Below, piece after piece: positions 14,816-21,790 of a DNA stretch of 30,068 nt. A program made the position numbers and the translations under genes. Origin of the DNA: a virus. How positions within the stretch are numbered: the stretch's first letter is position 1; the number at the start of each line of letters is the position of its first letter. Below the pieces are notes generated by a model. The model worked only from the letters and a program-made list of their open reading frames with translations, was not told the DNA's origin and searched no databases. The DNA is taken from positions 1-30,068 of the IMG/VR virus record IMGVR_UViG_3300035670_000961; one strand, given 5' to 3'.

Positions 14816-15623
14816 ACATTGTCTCCTGTGCATACTTAACTTGAACATCTTCTAGATACATACTGTCAGGGTTGAAGGCTAGGCTAACGTAGTTATTACC
14901 TGTCTGGTCTGCTCGCCCGTATCTGTTTTTGACTGGGGCTACGCAGAGATAGGTATCATCACCCTGTTTCATCTGACCGATAGTAAGAACCATTGCTGGT
15001 ATCTGATTGACCAACCCCTGTATTGCTGAGCGGGGCTGGCAGGGATAGCCATCAAAGCCTTCCTTGGTATGGTGCAGAACAAGCACGGCTGAGTTGGTAT
15101 CTCTTGCAAGATACTTTAACTCCTTCATTGCTGCACGCATACCTTGGAATTCTTCGTGTCCATCCATTGCAATATCCATTAGGTTATCTACAACTATAAG
15201 CGTAGGACTTCTACCCCAAACTGTTTCAAATGCACTGACCTCATCATCTAAATCTTTTAGAGTGGGTGTAGATTCAAAAGACCAGAACAAATGATTGTTA
15301 AGAGTAAGAACTTCTTCTGCTTGAATAGGCTCACGCTTGAGCATCTGCTCTGCTGCTATCTGTGTGATACGGCTGGACATTGCCAGTAATCGCATAGCCA
15401 TAGTGTGAGCATTAGTATCTGCGCTGAAGTAAAGCGTAGGAACTTTTGCTCTGGCTGCTATTGCCAGTGCGATAGATGATTTACCAGCACCAGGAGTGCC
15501 AGCAATCATTGTGATTTCTGCACGGCGCAGAATAATTCCTGCCCGTTCAAATGCCGCAAAGGCGGGCGGTAATGGTTCTCCGCCCACCTCTGCTTTGTTA
15601 ATGCTGCGCTTAAGTGTTCTCAT
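14805..15623 (-). CDS. DnaB-like/RecA-fold replicative helicase (272 aa)
   Basis: Walker A is GTPGAGKSS (42-50) and Walker B is LIVVDN (142-147). Residues VLVLHHTKEG (about 181-190) carry the HH pair of the DnaB/KaiC sensor region, and PVKNRYGR lies where the arginine-finger loop occurs. The protein is only the ATPase half; the N-terminal primase-interacting domain of cellular DnaB is missing, as in several phage helicases. It should unwind DNA ahead of the fork with the two primase proteins downstream. The start follows the preceding stop directly (TAAATG). Confidence 0.82.
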   Translation of the reverse strand: MRTLKRSINKAEVGGEPLPPAFAAFERAGIILRRAEITMIAGTPGAGKSSIALAIAARAKVPTLYFSADTNAHTMAMRLLAMSSRITQIAAEQMLKREPIQAEEVLTLNNHLFWSFESTPTLKDLDDEVSAFETVWGRSPTLIVVDNLMDIAMDGHEEFQGMRAAMKELKYLARDTNSAVLVLHHTKEGFDGYPCQPRSAIQGLVNQIPAMVLTIGQMKQGDDTYLCVAPVKNRYGRADQTGNNYVSLAFNPDSMYLEDVQVKYAQETMYGN

Positions 15624-16082
15624 TTACTTTACTTGTTCAGCAACAAATGTATTCCACTCTGGTGAACCAGCACGAACATACTGATTCTTGCACTTATCAA
15701 TTGCACCTTTTTGTGCTGGGCAGAAATAACCACGATATGTCTTGCCGTCTTTACCTGTCCCTTGGATGGCTGTCATCTTGCCGTGTGGACAATTACGTCC
15801 ACTAATTGATGGTGCTGCACCCCAACCACCATCGCTGGGTGTTGGGTTATCAATGATAGATGCGCCGAGAGTTGCTGCTACCTGTGCTGGTGCCATTGGC
15901 TGATACTGAACTGGCGCTACGCCTTTGGCTGCTGATTCAAGTTCTGATACTGCTGACTTGATTGCGTCTAGTGCTGATGCTACTAGTTGGTCTAGTTCAT
16001 CTCCGTGCTCTGCACGAACTGTAACTAGTGAACCTGCTGGTGTTTTTACTGTGATACTGATTGGTGCTTCAGTGCTAGCCAC
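15624..16082 (-). CDS. Zinc-binding replication-module protein (152 aa), function unknown
   Basis: The start is GTG 16082, which follows GAAGGAGA with a 5-nt gap and overlaps the exonuclease stop. The C-terminal 55 residues contain NCPHGKMTAIQG, then YRGYFCPAQKGAIDKCKNQY, giving Cys/His ligands for one zinc. The N-terminal half begins with a beta stretch (ITVKTPAGSLVTVRAEHGDE) and a helix, followed by a Pro/Ala-rich linker. I recall this layout from actinophage genomes without a known function. It lies between exonuclease and helicase, so ssDNA or fork binding is plausible. Confidence 0.7.
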   Translation of the reverse strand: MASTEAPISITVKTPAGSLVTVRAEHGDELDQLVASALDAIKSAVSELESAAKGVAPVQYQPMAPAQVAATLGASIIDNPTPSDGGWGAAPSISGRNCPHGKMTAIQGTGKDGKTYRGYFCPAQKGAIDKCKNQYVRAGSPEWNTFVAEQVK

Positions 16083-16857
16083 TGATATCTCCTTCTTCAA
16101 ATGGAGTAACGAGACCCTTTTTGTCTCGCCACTGTCTTACTTTCATTGCGAATTGTACTCCCTTCCAGCCCTCTTTAATGTCTATCCAAACTAATTTGCA
16201 TAGACCAGTTCCTGCTGGAAGATGGATGATAACTGCTTTCTCTTTATTGATATCACCCCAACTGCCACGGCGACCCGTAGCAACGTCATACGGGGAGCCG
16301 TTGGCGTAAATTGCTAACTGAATAGCAATGTTGTTTGGGTGGTCAATGCGACCAGTCTTTATATCTGCAATGAACTTCTCACCTTTATATTCAATTACTC
16401 TGTCGGGAGTACCAGCAATCTTGTACTTATCCAACACGCAGAACTGTTCTATAAAGAACTTCTTGAGATGTCCTGTTACTAATTCATAGGCGCGGATGTC
16501 CCCTGCCCACTCGTCTGGTATTGGTCCAGGTGACTGGCCCAAATCTAGTTTCTCTGCTATTGAATGTAGTGCTGTGCCGATACTGGCTGCACGGCTAGCG
16601 CCTGCTACTTCCATAGCATCTTCAATGTATTTGTTAATAGCCATCTTATCATCGCCTGCTGCGCTGATAGATAAAAGTAAATCATTACGAACTGTTAAAC
16701 CTATTGCAGCCATACGCATCTTCCAAGCGGTCAATGCTGATGGGTCATCTAAACTGTTAGCAATTGTTGTTGCTCTTGTATAAGCAACTGGTTTGCCTCC
16801 TGCTTTAGGAATTATTAACGGACGCCCATACCTGTCTCGTTCTACTTCTACTCGCAT
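16075..16857 (-). CDS. Cas4/RecB-like PD-(D/E)XK exonuclease (260 aa)
   Basis: The RecB-family motifs are in order: GTALHSIAE (H98), IAGTPDRVIE (D152), FIADIKTG (D165 and K167), and QLAIYANG (Q180, Y184). The four-Cys cluster of true Cas4 is not evident, so it is better described as a Cas4-like phage exonuclease. It may process ends for recombination-based replication. A hairpin with a U-run lies 26 nt upstream of its ATG, followed by TAAGGAGACAAGG, so expression may be attenuated or restarted here. The 3' end overlaps the next gene by 8 nt. Confidence 0.85.
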   Translation of the reverse strand: MRVEVERDRYGRPLIIPKAGGKPVAYTRATTIANSLDDPSALTAWKMRMAAIGLTVRNDLLLSISAAGDDKMAINKYIEDAMEVAGASRAASIGTALHSIAEKLDLGQSPGPIPDEWAGDIRAYELVTGHLKKFFIEQFCVLDKYKIAGTPDRVIEYKGEKFIADIKTGRIDHPNNIAIQLAIYANGSPYDVATGRRGSWGDINKEKAVIIHLPAGTGLCKLVWIDIKEGWKGVQFAMKVRQWRDKKGLVTPFEEGDISG

Positions 16858-16883
16858 AAATCTTTCCTTGTCTCCTTATAAAA

Positions 16884-16927
16884 GAGACGGGCTGGAAAAG
16901 GAGACTAATCAAACTCCAGCCCATCTC
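16884..16927 (-). terminator. Hairpin with U-run before the exonuclease gene
   Basis: In the leftward transcript GAGATGGGCTGGA (16927-16915) pairs with TCCAGCCCGTCTC (16896-16884), with one G-U wobble, and TTTTATAAGGAGAC follows. The U-run after the stem fits an intrinsic terminator or attenuator, and the adjacent AAGGAGA is a ribosome binding site. Upstream genes may therefore be expressed more strongly than the replication genes. Confidence 0.65.
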
Positions 16928-16942
16928 AGTAGGCAGATAGTA

Positions 16943-17122
16943 TCAGATGACGGAAGGGGGTTCCTCTGAACTATCTGAGTTGGCGTGGCATTGACAAGCA
17001 CATAGTCTCCTGAGTGCGTGGATACCGATGACCGCGGTACCTTTGCATTCATCGTGCTTGCCTACCAGACACTTACCTGTTGGTTGTGCTTCATTATAGG
17101 TATGCCCAGATATCTTGGGCAT
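16943..17122 (-). CDS. Cysteine-rich micro-protein (59 aa)
   Basis: ATG at 17122 to TGA at 16943. The protein begins MPKISGHTYNEAQPTGKCLV and has Cys at 18, 26, 41, 43 and 45 (GKHDECKG and CACQCHA) plus several His, suggesting a small metal-binding domain. The gap to the upstream gene is 4 nt and no other frame covers the stretch. The tail SDSSEEPPSVI is acidic. I cannot name the family. It fills what would otherwise be an empty 270-nt interval. Confidence 0.6.
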   Translation of the reverse strand: MPKISGHTYNEAQPTGKCLVGKHDECKGTAVIGIHALRRLCACQCHANSDSSEEPPSVI

Positions 17123-17126
17123 TTAG

Positions 17127-17567
17127 TTACTGCTGTTCTGTATCTGAAATGTCAACTGTCCAGTCATCTAAGTCGGCATCGCCGCTTACATCAACAGACA
17201 ATTCATTCATTACATAATCACTTGCTTCATCATCATTAGATGCAGGGATGTTGGTTACTGTAAAGTTAATAGTTCCAGTAACTGTCCATAGTTTCTTTAG
17301 TTCCTCAGCCCCAATATTTCTGAGTAGTTCATTGACATCATCTATCTCACACTCTATTGCTGTATCTGTATCAGGGTCAAAGCGAGAATTAAAGAACTCA
17401 AAGACGTGTTCTCTTGCTGTTATTAGTTTGCCGTAGTGTCTGGTTGACCTATCTGACCAGTCACTTAATGATACACGTAGTTCATCACGCTCAGAGATGG
17501 CTGCGATAGCCATCTCTTCGGTGAACTTAACTGTGTTTCCGTCTTTATCTGTATAGATAATTTCCAC
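17127..17567 (-). CDS. Acidic hypothetical protein (146 aa)
   Basis: Start is GTG 17567, with AAGGAG 7 nt upstream. The N-terminus EIIYTDKDGNTVKFTEEMAI is a beta hairpin plus helix. The middle is helical (ELRVSLSDWSDRSTRHYGKL). The C-terminal third is very acidic with a beta stretch WTVTGTINFTVTNIP. Such acidic phage proteins can be DNA mimics, but nothing specific shows this here. It lies 10 nt after the DUF932 gene, in the same transcription unit. Confidence 0.68.
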   Translation of the reverse strand: MEIIYTDKDGNTVKFTEEMAIAAISERDELRVSLSDWSDRSTRHYGKLITAREHVFEFFNSRFDPDTDTAIECEIDDVNELLRNIGAEELKKLWTVTGTINFTVTNIPASNDDEASDYVMNELSVDVSGDADLDDWTVDISDTEQQ

Positions 17568-17577
17568 TGTAGTCTCC

Positions 17578-18582
17578 TTATGCTAGTGCTAGTTCTTGTG
17601 CTCTTATCTTTAGGCTATCACTGCCACCTGACATTGTTCTAACGCCTAGTGACCTTGACTTACCTGGTTTGCCGTGGTCGGCATACTCAACAACTGCTTG
17701 CCATAGACCGAAGGCAGTCTCTCGGATGTTCTCCTGAGTAGGACTGTTCTCGTATATGTCTAGGCTTCTGGCTCTGTGGTTGAGGGCATTGGTGCGTTGC
17801 ACTTTCTCACCTGCAGATAGCAGTGCAATAGGTGCATCTTCTATCTTACTTGGCAATGGAAATACTTTCTTGAAGTAATCCACTGCATACTGGCGGGTAA
17901 CCTGACGCTCAAGCATTGCTTCTGACATAACTGTGTAGTCATCAATAGTTGTGTAAGCAATATCAAGAATGCCACGCACATCATTAACATCTAACTTAGA
18001 GTTAGTTGTATGACGCAGCATATAGGTATGCTTCTTATCGGTAGCCCGATAGATTTTGTTAATCTGATTGTGGCAGAATAACCGTTCAATGATAGGGCGG
18101 ATAAGAACTGAACCGCTACCATCGTGAGTAGTCTTGGCTAATAGGAATGCTGCGTGTGGGTCGCCTTTGATTTCCATTTCAATAGGCAACTGCATAAGCA
18201 TCCATACTTTTGCGCCTGCTGCATACTCACCTGCTGCTGCATATCGTGCATCTCCTGAATCAATCAGGGTATCTAGCACTGAGAATACTTCAGCATTTTG
18301 TAGCGGTTTGTATTTGTTGCCGACAATACCTAGTGGGATTACCTCACCTGTTGGTGTTGTCTTAACAACTGCTTGTTTATTATTAACTGGAATATGAACT
18401 GGCTGTTCTTGTCCAGGAACTTGATAGACAGTTGTTACGGGATGCAGCGATACTGACCAGTCAAGTCCTGCTTGTCTGGCTACATCGCTGGCTGATGTGG
18501 CTGTTACTGCCACACCAGATTTAGTCCAGGCTGATTCATTTCTTACTGATATTTGTGGTCTGTTGATTACCTCTGTGGTCAT
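17578..18582 (-). CDS. DUF932 / TIGR03299-like phage-plasmid protein (334 aa)
   Basis: I choose ATG 18582 (MTTEVINRPQISV), which follows AGAAGGAA and forms an ATGA overlap with the upstream stop; a longer frame from 18618 lacks these. Landmarks are VVKTTPTGEVIPLGIVGNKY, KPLQNAEVFSVLD, VWMLMQLP, then HDGSGSVLIRPIIERLFCHN and LRHTTNSKLDVND, the order of the DUF932 family found in phages and plasmids. Its function is not established; it is often near replication genes. Length is normal for the family. Confidence 0.85.
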   Translation of the reverse strand: MTTEVINRPQISVRNESAWTKSGVAVTATSASDVARQAGLDWSVSLHPVTTVYQVPGQEQPVHIPVNNKQAVVKTTPTGEVIPLGIVGNKYKPLQNAEVFSVLDTLIDSGDARYAAAGEYAAGAKVWMLMQLPIEMEIKGDPHAAFLLAKTTHDGSGSVLIRPIIERLFCHNQINKIYRATDKKHTYMLRHTTNSKLDVNDVRGILDIAYTTIDDYTVMSEAMLERQVTRQYAVDYFKKVFPLPSKIEDAPIALLSAGEKVQRTNALNHRARSLDIYENSPTQENIRETAFGLWQAVVEYADHGKPGKSRSLGVRTMSGGSDSLKIRAQELALA

Positions 18583-18788
18583 ACAGATTCCTTCTCTGCT
18601 ATTCTGAGTAGTGCCCAAGTATTTCCTTCATTAGCATCTCCTAGCATTCCTGCTACCAAAGATGTTGCTGCTTCTGTGAAGAACTCTTGACGCTCTTGCT
18701 CTGACATTGATTTAATTATTTCAACTTGAGGTAAGTTTGCATTGTCATTGATTACTGTTTCTAGTTCTACTATATGCTTGATTATCAC
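18579..18788 (-). CDS. Small hypothetical protein (69 aa)
   Basis: A 69-aa helical acidic protein (IIKHIVELETVINDNANLPQ, SEQERQEFFTEAATSLVAGM). AAAGGAGA lies about 15 nt upstream of the first start codon, 18788, and a GTG or later ATG might also be used. The stop overlaps the DUF932 start as ATGA, so the two are likely made together. No family recognised. Confidence 0.65.
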   Translation of the reverse strand: MIIKHIVELETVINDNANLPQVEIIKSMSEQERQEFFTEAATSLVAGMLGDANEGNTWALLRIAEKESV

Positions 18789-18800
18789 TTGCTGTCTCCT

Positions 18801-19226
18801 TTATAGGTACTGACTTATGGATGCATAAGTCGCTGTGTTTACAGTTTCATCTTCGCACATACGAAGAAGTCTTATTGCGCTTTCTATTTCTTCTTTCTGT
18901 GATTCATACTGCCACTCTGCCATCTGTCCTTTACCCTCAAACTTAGGTTCTTCAGGTAATGTAAGGCTGTTAGCAGGTAGATTAAAGTCTACGCTGATAG
19001 TGCCATTGAATCTAGTGGATATATTGCAGTAGTCTGCTTTATTAATTAAAGGCAAAGTAAGTTTAAGAACTTTCTTATGCCAGTCTGACTTTTGTTTTTC
19101 ATAGTCAGCATCTAGTTTCTTTCCTATTTCATAATCTGTTTCTAGTTTATTAAGACTCTTTTCAAGAGCCTCAATTACTTTTAGTCTAGGAACATTTACT
19201 TTTATTCCTTTACCTTGTCTTGCCAT
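18801..19226 (-). CDS. Hypothetical protein with N-terminal coiled coil (141 aa)
   Basis: Residues about 15-55 form a charged helix (VIEALEKSLNKLETDYEIGK), followed by a beta stretch CNISTRFNGTISVDFNL and a second helix ending MCEDETVNTATYASISQYL. AAAGGAGACAGTA precedes the ATG at 19226, matching the consensus site used by many leftward genes. It has no recognisable catalytic motif. Possibly a DNA- or protein-binding early protein; the family is unknown to me. Confidence 0.68.
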   Translation of the reverse strand: MARQGKGIKVNVPRLKVIEALEKSLNKLETDYEIGKKLDADYEKQKSDWHKKVLKLTLPLINKADYCNISTRFNGTISVDFNLPANSLTLPEEPKFEGKGQMAEWQYESQKEEIESAIRLLRMCEDETVNTATYASISQYL

Positions 19227-19241
19227 TACTGTCTCCTTTGT

Positions 19242-19679
19242 CTAGTACCAGCCGTGTTTGCGCCAATGCGCCCACGCTACTGATGGTTTGCCGTACCGAT
19301 GTTCAATGTACGACAGCCCCCGTGCAATTTGTTCGGGGGCTGGCGTATCGGGTTTCATCTTTAATAACTGCGGTATCCCATACGCTGTTGACTTAGGGTT
19401 ATCTGCTGTGTGGTCCCACGCAGATTCTTTACCCCATAGTTTGGCTAACGCACGGAATTCTGATTTGGTATCCCATTGCTCATACTGTGCTGACATCAAC
19501 GCTTTCGCATAGTATTTGCTCAAGGACTTCGTCCATCTGATTTCTTTCTGCACATTCTTGGGCGACTCGTTGTTGTCTATCAACTCGTCTACTTCCTGCA
19601 TTGCTTGTGACTGACTGGGAAATAGAGCGTATGACATTGTCAATGCCCAACTGAATAGCCCTGCTAATTTGCGCTTCAT
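19242..19679 (-). CDS. Secreted transglycosylase-like protein (145 aa)
   Basis: The N-terminus MKRKLAGLFSWALTMSYALF plus PSQSQAM looks like a signal peptide with a cleavage site near residue 26. The domain LAKLWGKESAWDHTADNPKS (Glu85 as candidate catalytic acid), AYGIPQLL, ARGLSYIEHRYGKPSVAWAH and final KHGWY match the SLT/Rpf-like lysozyme fold seen in actinophages. It would cut the glycan backbone of peptidoglycan. Its location among early genes, far from the lysis cassette, is unusual. The gene starts inside another frame (19480-19767) with GGAG 6 nt before its ATG. Confidence 0.78.
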   Translation of the reverse strand: MKRKLAGLFSWALTMSYALFPSQSQAMQEVDELIDNNESPKNVQKEIRWTKSLSKYYAKALMSAQYEQWDTKSEFRALAKLWGKESAWDHTADNPKSTAYGIPQLLKMKPDTPAPEQIARGLSYIEHRYGKPSVAWAHWRKHGWY

Positions 19680-19767
19680 CTACTACTCCATCTGTATATG
19701 CAATAGCCAATGCCAATGAGGTATAGCCAGGTGACTGCTGTTGATATGTGCGGAAAGATAACTTCAT
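19480..19767 (-). CDS. Overlapping small protein (95 aa) in another frame
   Basis: ATG at 19767 overlaps the upstream TGA (ATGA) and the frame runs 95 codons. The first 30 residues (MKLSFRTYQQQSPGYTSLAL) occupy otherwise non-coding DNA, which argues for a real start. The remaining two thirds overlap the signal-peptide end of the transglycosylase gene and read RRVDRQQRVAQECAERNQMD, a plausible charged helix. The pair therefore looks like a nested overlap of about 200 nt. It could also be translated only as a coupling device. Family unknown. Confidence 0.5.
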   Translation of the reverse strand: MKLSFRTYQQQSPGYTSLALAIAYTDGVVDEAQISRAIQLGIDNVIRSISQSVTSNAGSRRVDRQQRVAQECAERNQMDEVLEQILCESVDVSTV

Positions 19768-19946
19768 TCACGGACCAACTCTCTTTCATCTACCATTAAC
19801 ATTACTTTTCTTTTTACTGGAACATTTCTGTTAATTAAATATGCTTCGTATAGTTCTCTGAATTCTTCTCTATACTTATGAGCAAGAAATTGTTTAGCAT
19901 ACTGAGCAGCCTCAGAGCGTAGTCTTGCTACAGATTTAACAGTCAT
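19764..19946 (-). CDS. Small basic helical protein (60 aa)
   Basis: A 60-aa protein, ARLRSEAAQYAKQFLAHKYR then EEFRELYEAYLINRNVPVKR, ending in MVDERELVRE. It is one or two charged helices, of a type common in actinophage early regions. ATG at 19946 lies 1 nt after the upstream stop (TAATATG). Its stop overlaps the start of the next frame. Function unknown; nucleic-acid contact is a guess. Confidence 0.65.
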   Translation of the reverse strand: MTVKSVARLRSEAAQYAKQFLAHKYREEFRELYEAYLINRNVPVKRKVMLMVDERELVRE

Positions 19947-19947
19947 A

Positions 19948-20115
19948 TTACTTACTCCATATCTGGTTGCCGACTTTGTCCCACGCTTCTAATGATACTG
20001 GTGCCTCTGCTATTAGGTCTTCAACTGTTTCGTTTATCTTGTTGACCTCTACAATCAGAGTGTCTAGCCACTTGGCTATCTCTCCTAGGTTTTTTAGATA
20101 GTCCTCATCACGCAT
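19948..20115 (-). CDS. Small acidic helical protein (55 aa)
   Basis: ATG at 20115 to TAA at 19948, 55 codons, beginning MRDEDYLKNLGEIAKWLDTL and ending AWDKVGNQIWSK. The heptad-like pattern (IAKWLDTLIVEVNKINETVE) suggests a coiled coil. It overlaps the upstream zinc-ribbon gene by 8 nt and ends 1 nt before the next start. It fills a gap of about 160 nt without any other candidate. No family recognised. Confidence 0.65.
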   Translation of the reverse strand: MRDEDYLKNLGEIAKWLDTLIVEVNKINETVEDLIAEAPVSLEAWDKVGNQIWSK

Positions 20116-20290
20116 TCTCTATCTCCGTATCTACTCTTAACTTATCTAGTTCTTCAAGGCTTACGCCTGCTGTGTGCCCCATATAACTACTAGCGCACGG
20201 GTAACAGAAGTTCCTGTTAGATACATACTCATAGTTGGGCACCCATATAGCGGCGCCACACTTAAAACATTCTGCTTCTAGGTTAGTCAT
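20108..20290 (-). CDS. Zinc-ribbon protein (60 aa)
   Basis: AECFKCGAAIWVPNYEY and NRNFCYPCASSYMG give a CxxC...CxxC zinc ribbon of about 25 residues. A helical tail GVSLEELDKLRVDTEIENA follows. ATG at 20290 overlaps the upstream gene by 8 nt, so translation is probably coupled. It is one of several tiny zinc-binding proteins in this unit; targets are unknown. Confidence 0.7.
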   Translation of the reverse strand: MTNLEAECFKCGAAIWVPNYEYVSNRNFCYPCASSYMGHTAGVSLEELDKLRVDTEIENA

Positions 20291-20504
20291 TGATAGTCTC
20301 CTCTAGTTCTTGTCCGAACATTTTTTGCCAGCATTCAGGATGTGTGCCACTAATTATTTGTTCACGTAATGGAATAGACATAGTCTTAAAACTATCTCCT
20401 ATATAATTGCCACGTAAATAGTGTAGCAACTCTTTTTCATCTACCATAATACTGCCTGTCTTGTTGCAGTATGCACATCTTTTGGTCATATACATTGTCA
20501 TCAT
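20283..20504 (-). CDS. Zinc-binding hypothetical protein (73 aa)
   Basis: It starts at ATG 20504 after AAAGGAGACTAAT. RCAYCNKTGSIMVDEKEL and GTHPECWQKMFG supply Cys/His ligands for a single zinc site separated by about 35 residues of helix (LLHYLRGNYIGDSFKTMSIP). I recall similar CxYCxKTGS proteins in phages as hypotheticals. A 13-bp hairpin lies just upstream of its ribosome binding site (20523-20558). Confidence 0.65.
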   Translation of the reverse strand: MMTMYMTKRCAYCNKTGSIMVDEKELLHYLRGNYIGDSFKTMSIPLREQIISGTHPECWQKMFGQELEETIND

Positions 20505-20522
20505 ATTAGTCTCCTTTATTAG

Positions 20523-20558
20523 AGGCAGGGCTGGTGCAGGTAGGAACCAGCCCTGCCT
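20523..20558 (-). promoter_or_regulatory. Intercistronic hairpin directly before a ribosome binding site
   Basis: AGGCAGGGCTGGT (20523-20535) pairs perfectly with ACCAGCCCTGCCT (20546-20558) around a 10-nt loop. In the leftward RNA it begins 7 nt after the stop of the OB-like gene and is followed at once by CTAATAAAGGAGAC, the site of the next gene. There is no U-run, so a terminator is unlikely. RNA stabilisation, processing or translational control fits better. Confidence 0.7.
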
Positions 20559-20565
20559 ACAGTTA

Positions 20566-20874
20566 TTAACTTACAGACGCTACTTCAATCTGTGTGTATG
20601 GAGCACGGCGCTCAGCATTATCAATGCCAGGACGGCGGTCAAAGCGTGTCACTAACTTACCAGTTAGATTAACAACTTCTGAAACTCCATCGTTCCAAGT
20701 AAGGTTCCCAAGAATTAACTTGGCTTGGTCATTTGTAAATACCAATGGCATTGTGAATGTACACTTACCATCAGCATCTCGTTGTGTTAAATTGGCAGTG
20801 ATAACCTTGTAGTTACCAGCACCACGCTCCTGAACATTCTTAATATATCCAGTTGCTTCTATTTTGTTATTCAT
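20566..20874 (-). CDS. OB-fold-like, possible ssDNA-binding protein (102 aa)
   Basis: I start it at ATG 20874 (MNNKIEATGYIKNVQERGAG), preceded by AAAGGAGAC; an upstream ATG at 20970 would run through a hairpin. The pattern of five beta strands (IEATGYIKNV, YKVITANLTQ, FTMPLVFTN, VVNLTGKLVTRFD, YTQIEVASVS) with a helix in the middle is that of an OB fold. Phage ssDNA-binding proteins often have this size. The identification is structural guesswork, without a signature motif. It sits among replication-linked genes. Confidence 0.6.
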   Translation of the reverse strand: MNNKIEATGYIKNVQERGAGNYKVITANLTQRDADGKCTFTMPLVFTNDQAKLILGNLTWNDGVSEVVNLTGKLVTRFDRRPGIDNAERRAPYTQIEVASVS

Positions 20875-20900
20875 TTTAGTCTCCTTTATATTGTTTATTG

Positions 20901-20937
20901 AGCGGTGGCCCGCCTCGCTTGTCGGGCGGGCACCGCT
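20901..20937. promoter_or_regulatory. GC-rich hairpin between two early genes
   Basis: AGCGGTG plus CCCGCC (20901-20914, one bulged G) pairs with GGCGGG plus CACCGCT (20925-20937). On the + strand it is followed by TTTTT, like a terminator against antisense transcription. In the leftward RNA it is followed by CAATAAACAATATAAAGGAGAC, the ribosome binding site of the OB-like gene. It follows the same layout as the hairpins at 20523 and 21804. Confidence 0.68.
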
Positions 20938-20951
20938 TTTTAACCATCTCT

Positions 20952-21386
20952 TTATAAACATTCTTGGCAACCCGTTTTCTTGAGTCGCACAAGATTACAA
21001 CTCGGACACACCATCTCATAGAAATGAATGACCGAACGCTGTTCATCTTCATCTAGGTCAAAGATATGCTTGCCTAGAAAGTAAGTACTTGGACATCTAT
21101 CTGCCAAGTTGTAGGTAGCAGGAGCAAACTCATCTCTTATCCTGCCATCACTCTGACGGGTATGGCTACCTACCCATTCAGTTGCAGAAGGTGGTGTTGT
21201 TAGGTCAGTAATAACATCACCTTCAGATAGACGCTCATCAGCCCTGTGATTCCAGGCTAACTCATCTACTCTAGCCTCATCGGACTCGTCACAAACTCTG
21301 CACTGAACATCATAATCTGCGATAGTCATACAGTCATAACATTCATTTGTAACAGAGATACCATTAGATATTTCTATTGTTTGCAT
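20952..21386 (-). CDS. Cysteine-rich hypothetical protein (144 aa)
   Basis: Cys pairs occur at both ends: NECYDCMTIADYDVQCRVCD near the N-terminus, and MVCPSCNLVRLKKTGCQECL at the C-terminus. They could make one or two zinc sites. The middle is acidic and has the segment RDEFAPATYNLADRCPSTYF. AGGGAGGAAATAAA precedes the ATG at 21386, which overlaps the NADAR gene's end. It is the third gene in the DUF4326-NADAR series, so a shared role is possible. Family not recognised. Confidence 0.65.
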   Translation of the reverse strand: MQTIEISNGISVTNECYDCMTIADYDVQCRVCDESDEARVDELAWNHRADERLSEGDVITDLTTPPSATEWVGSHTRQSDGRIRDEFAPATYNLADRCPSTYFLGKHIFDLDEDEQRSVIHFYEMVCPSCNLVRLKKTGCQECL

Positions 21387-21790
21387 TTTATTTCCTCCCT
21401 TATTTGCATTAGCATTTTACCTAACTTGTTCTCTCCAATACCAGTCCTTATATCTACTCCCCAATATCTATCGCCCCAAGTATTACCTTCCACTAACTCT
21501 TCATCACCAGTATCCAATAACATCTTTTGCATACTAGGATAAACATAAAACTTTACTCCAAGTTCGTTGAACATAACATCCTCTTTACATTCTGACCAGT
21601 CATCACGCATTAGTATTTTCTTACCTCTTGCTCTTGCTTCATAGCCATCAACAGCATCTACTACATACTGATAATCTTCAGCACTAGTAGATTTAGCCGC
21701 TTGAAAATAATGCTCTACCGATTTTCCAATAGCACTATGAGGATACATATTACTTAGGAATGAATACTTTCCAGTAAAACTATTAATCAT
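21374..21790 (-). CDS. NADAR (YbiA-like/DUF1768) domain protein (138 aa)
   Basis: ATG 21790 is chosen because AAAGGAG lies 7 nt upstream. NADAR landmarks are present in order: YSFLSNMYPHSAIG, VEHYFQAAKS, ARARGKKILMRDDWSECKED, LVEGNTWGDRYWGV, and GENKLGKMLMQIREEI. Members act on N-glycosidic bonds in NAD/ADP-ribose-type or riboflavin-pathway compounds, and some remove ADP-ribose from guanine in DNA, countering DarT-type toxins. A phage copy could protect phage DNA or alter NAD signals during defence. That role is inference. It overlaps the DUF4326 gene by 8 nt. Confidence 0.87.
   Translation of the reverse strand: MINSFTGKYSFLSNMYPHSAIGKSVEHYFQAAKSTSAEDYQYVVDAVDGYEARARGKKILMRDDWSECKEDVMFNELGVKFYVYPSMQKMLLDTGDEELVEGNTWGDRYWGVDIRTGIGENKLGKMLMQIREEIKCKQ

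Noticed and set aside
20875-20970. N-terminal extension of the OB-like protein to ATG 20970
   Set aside because: It would translate through the GC-rich hairpin at 20901-20937 and past a good AAAGGAGAC site placed for ATG 20874.
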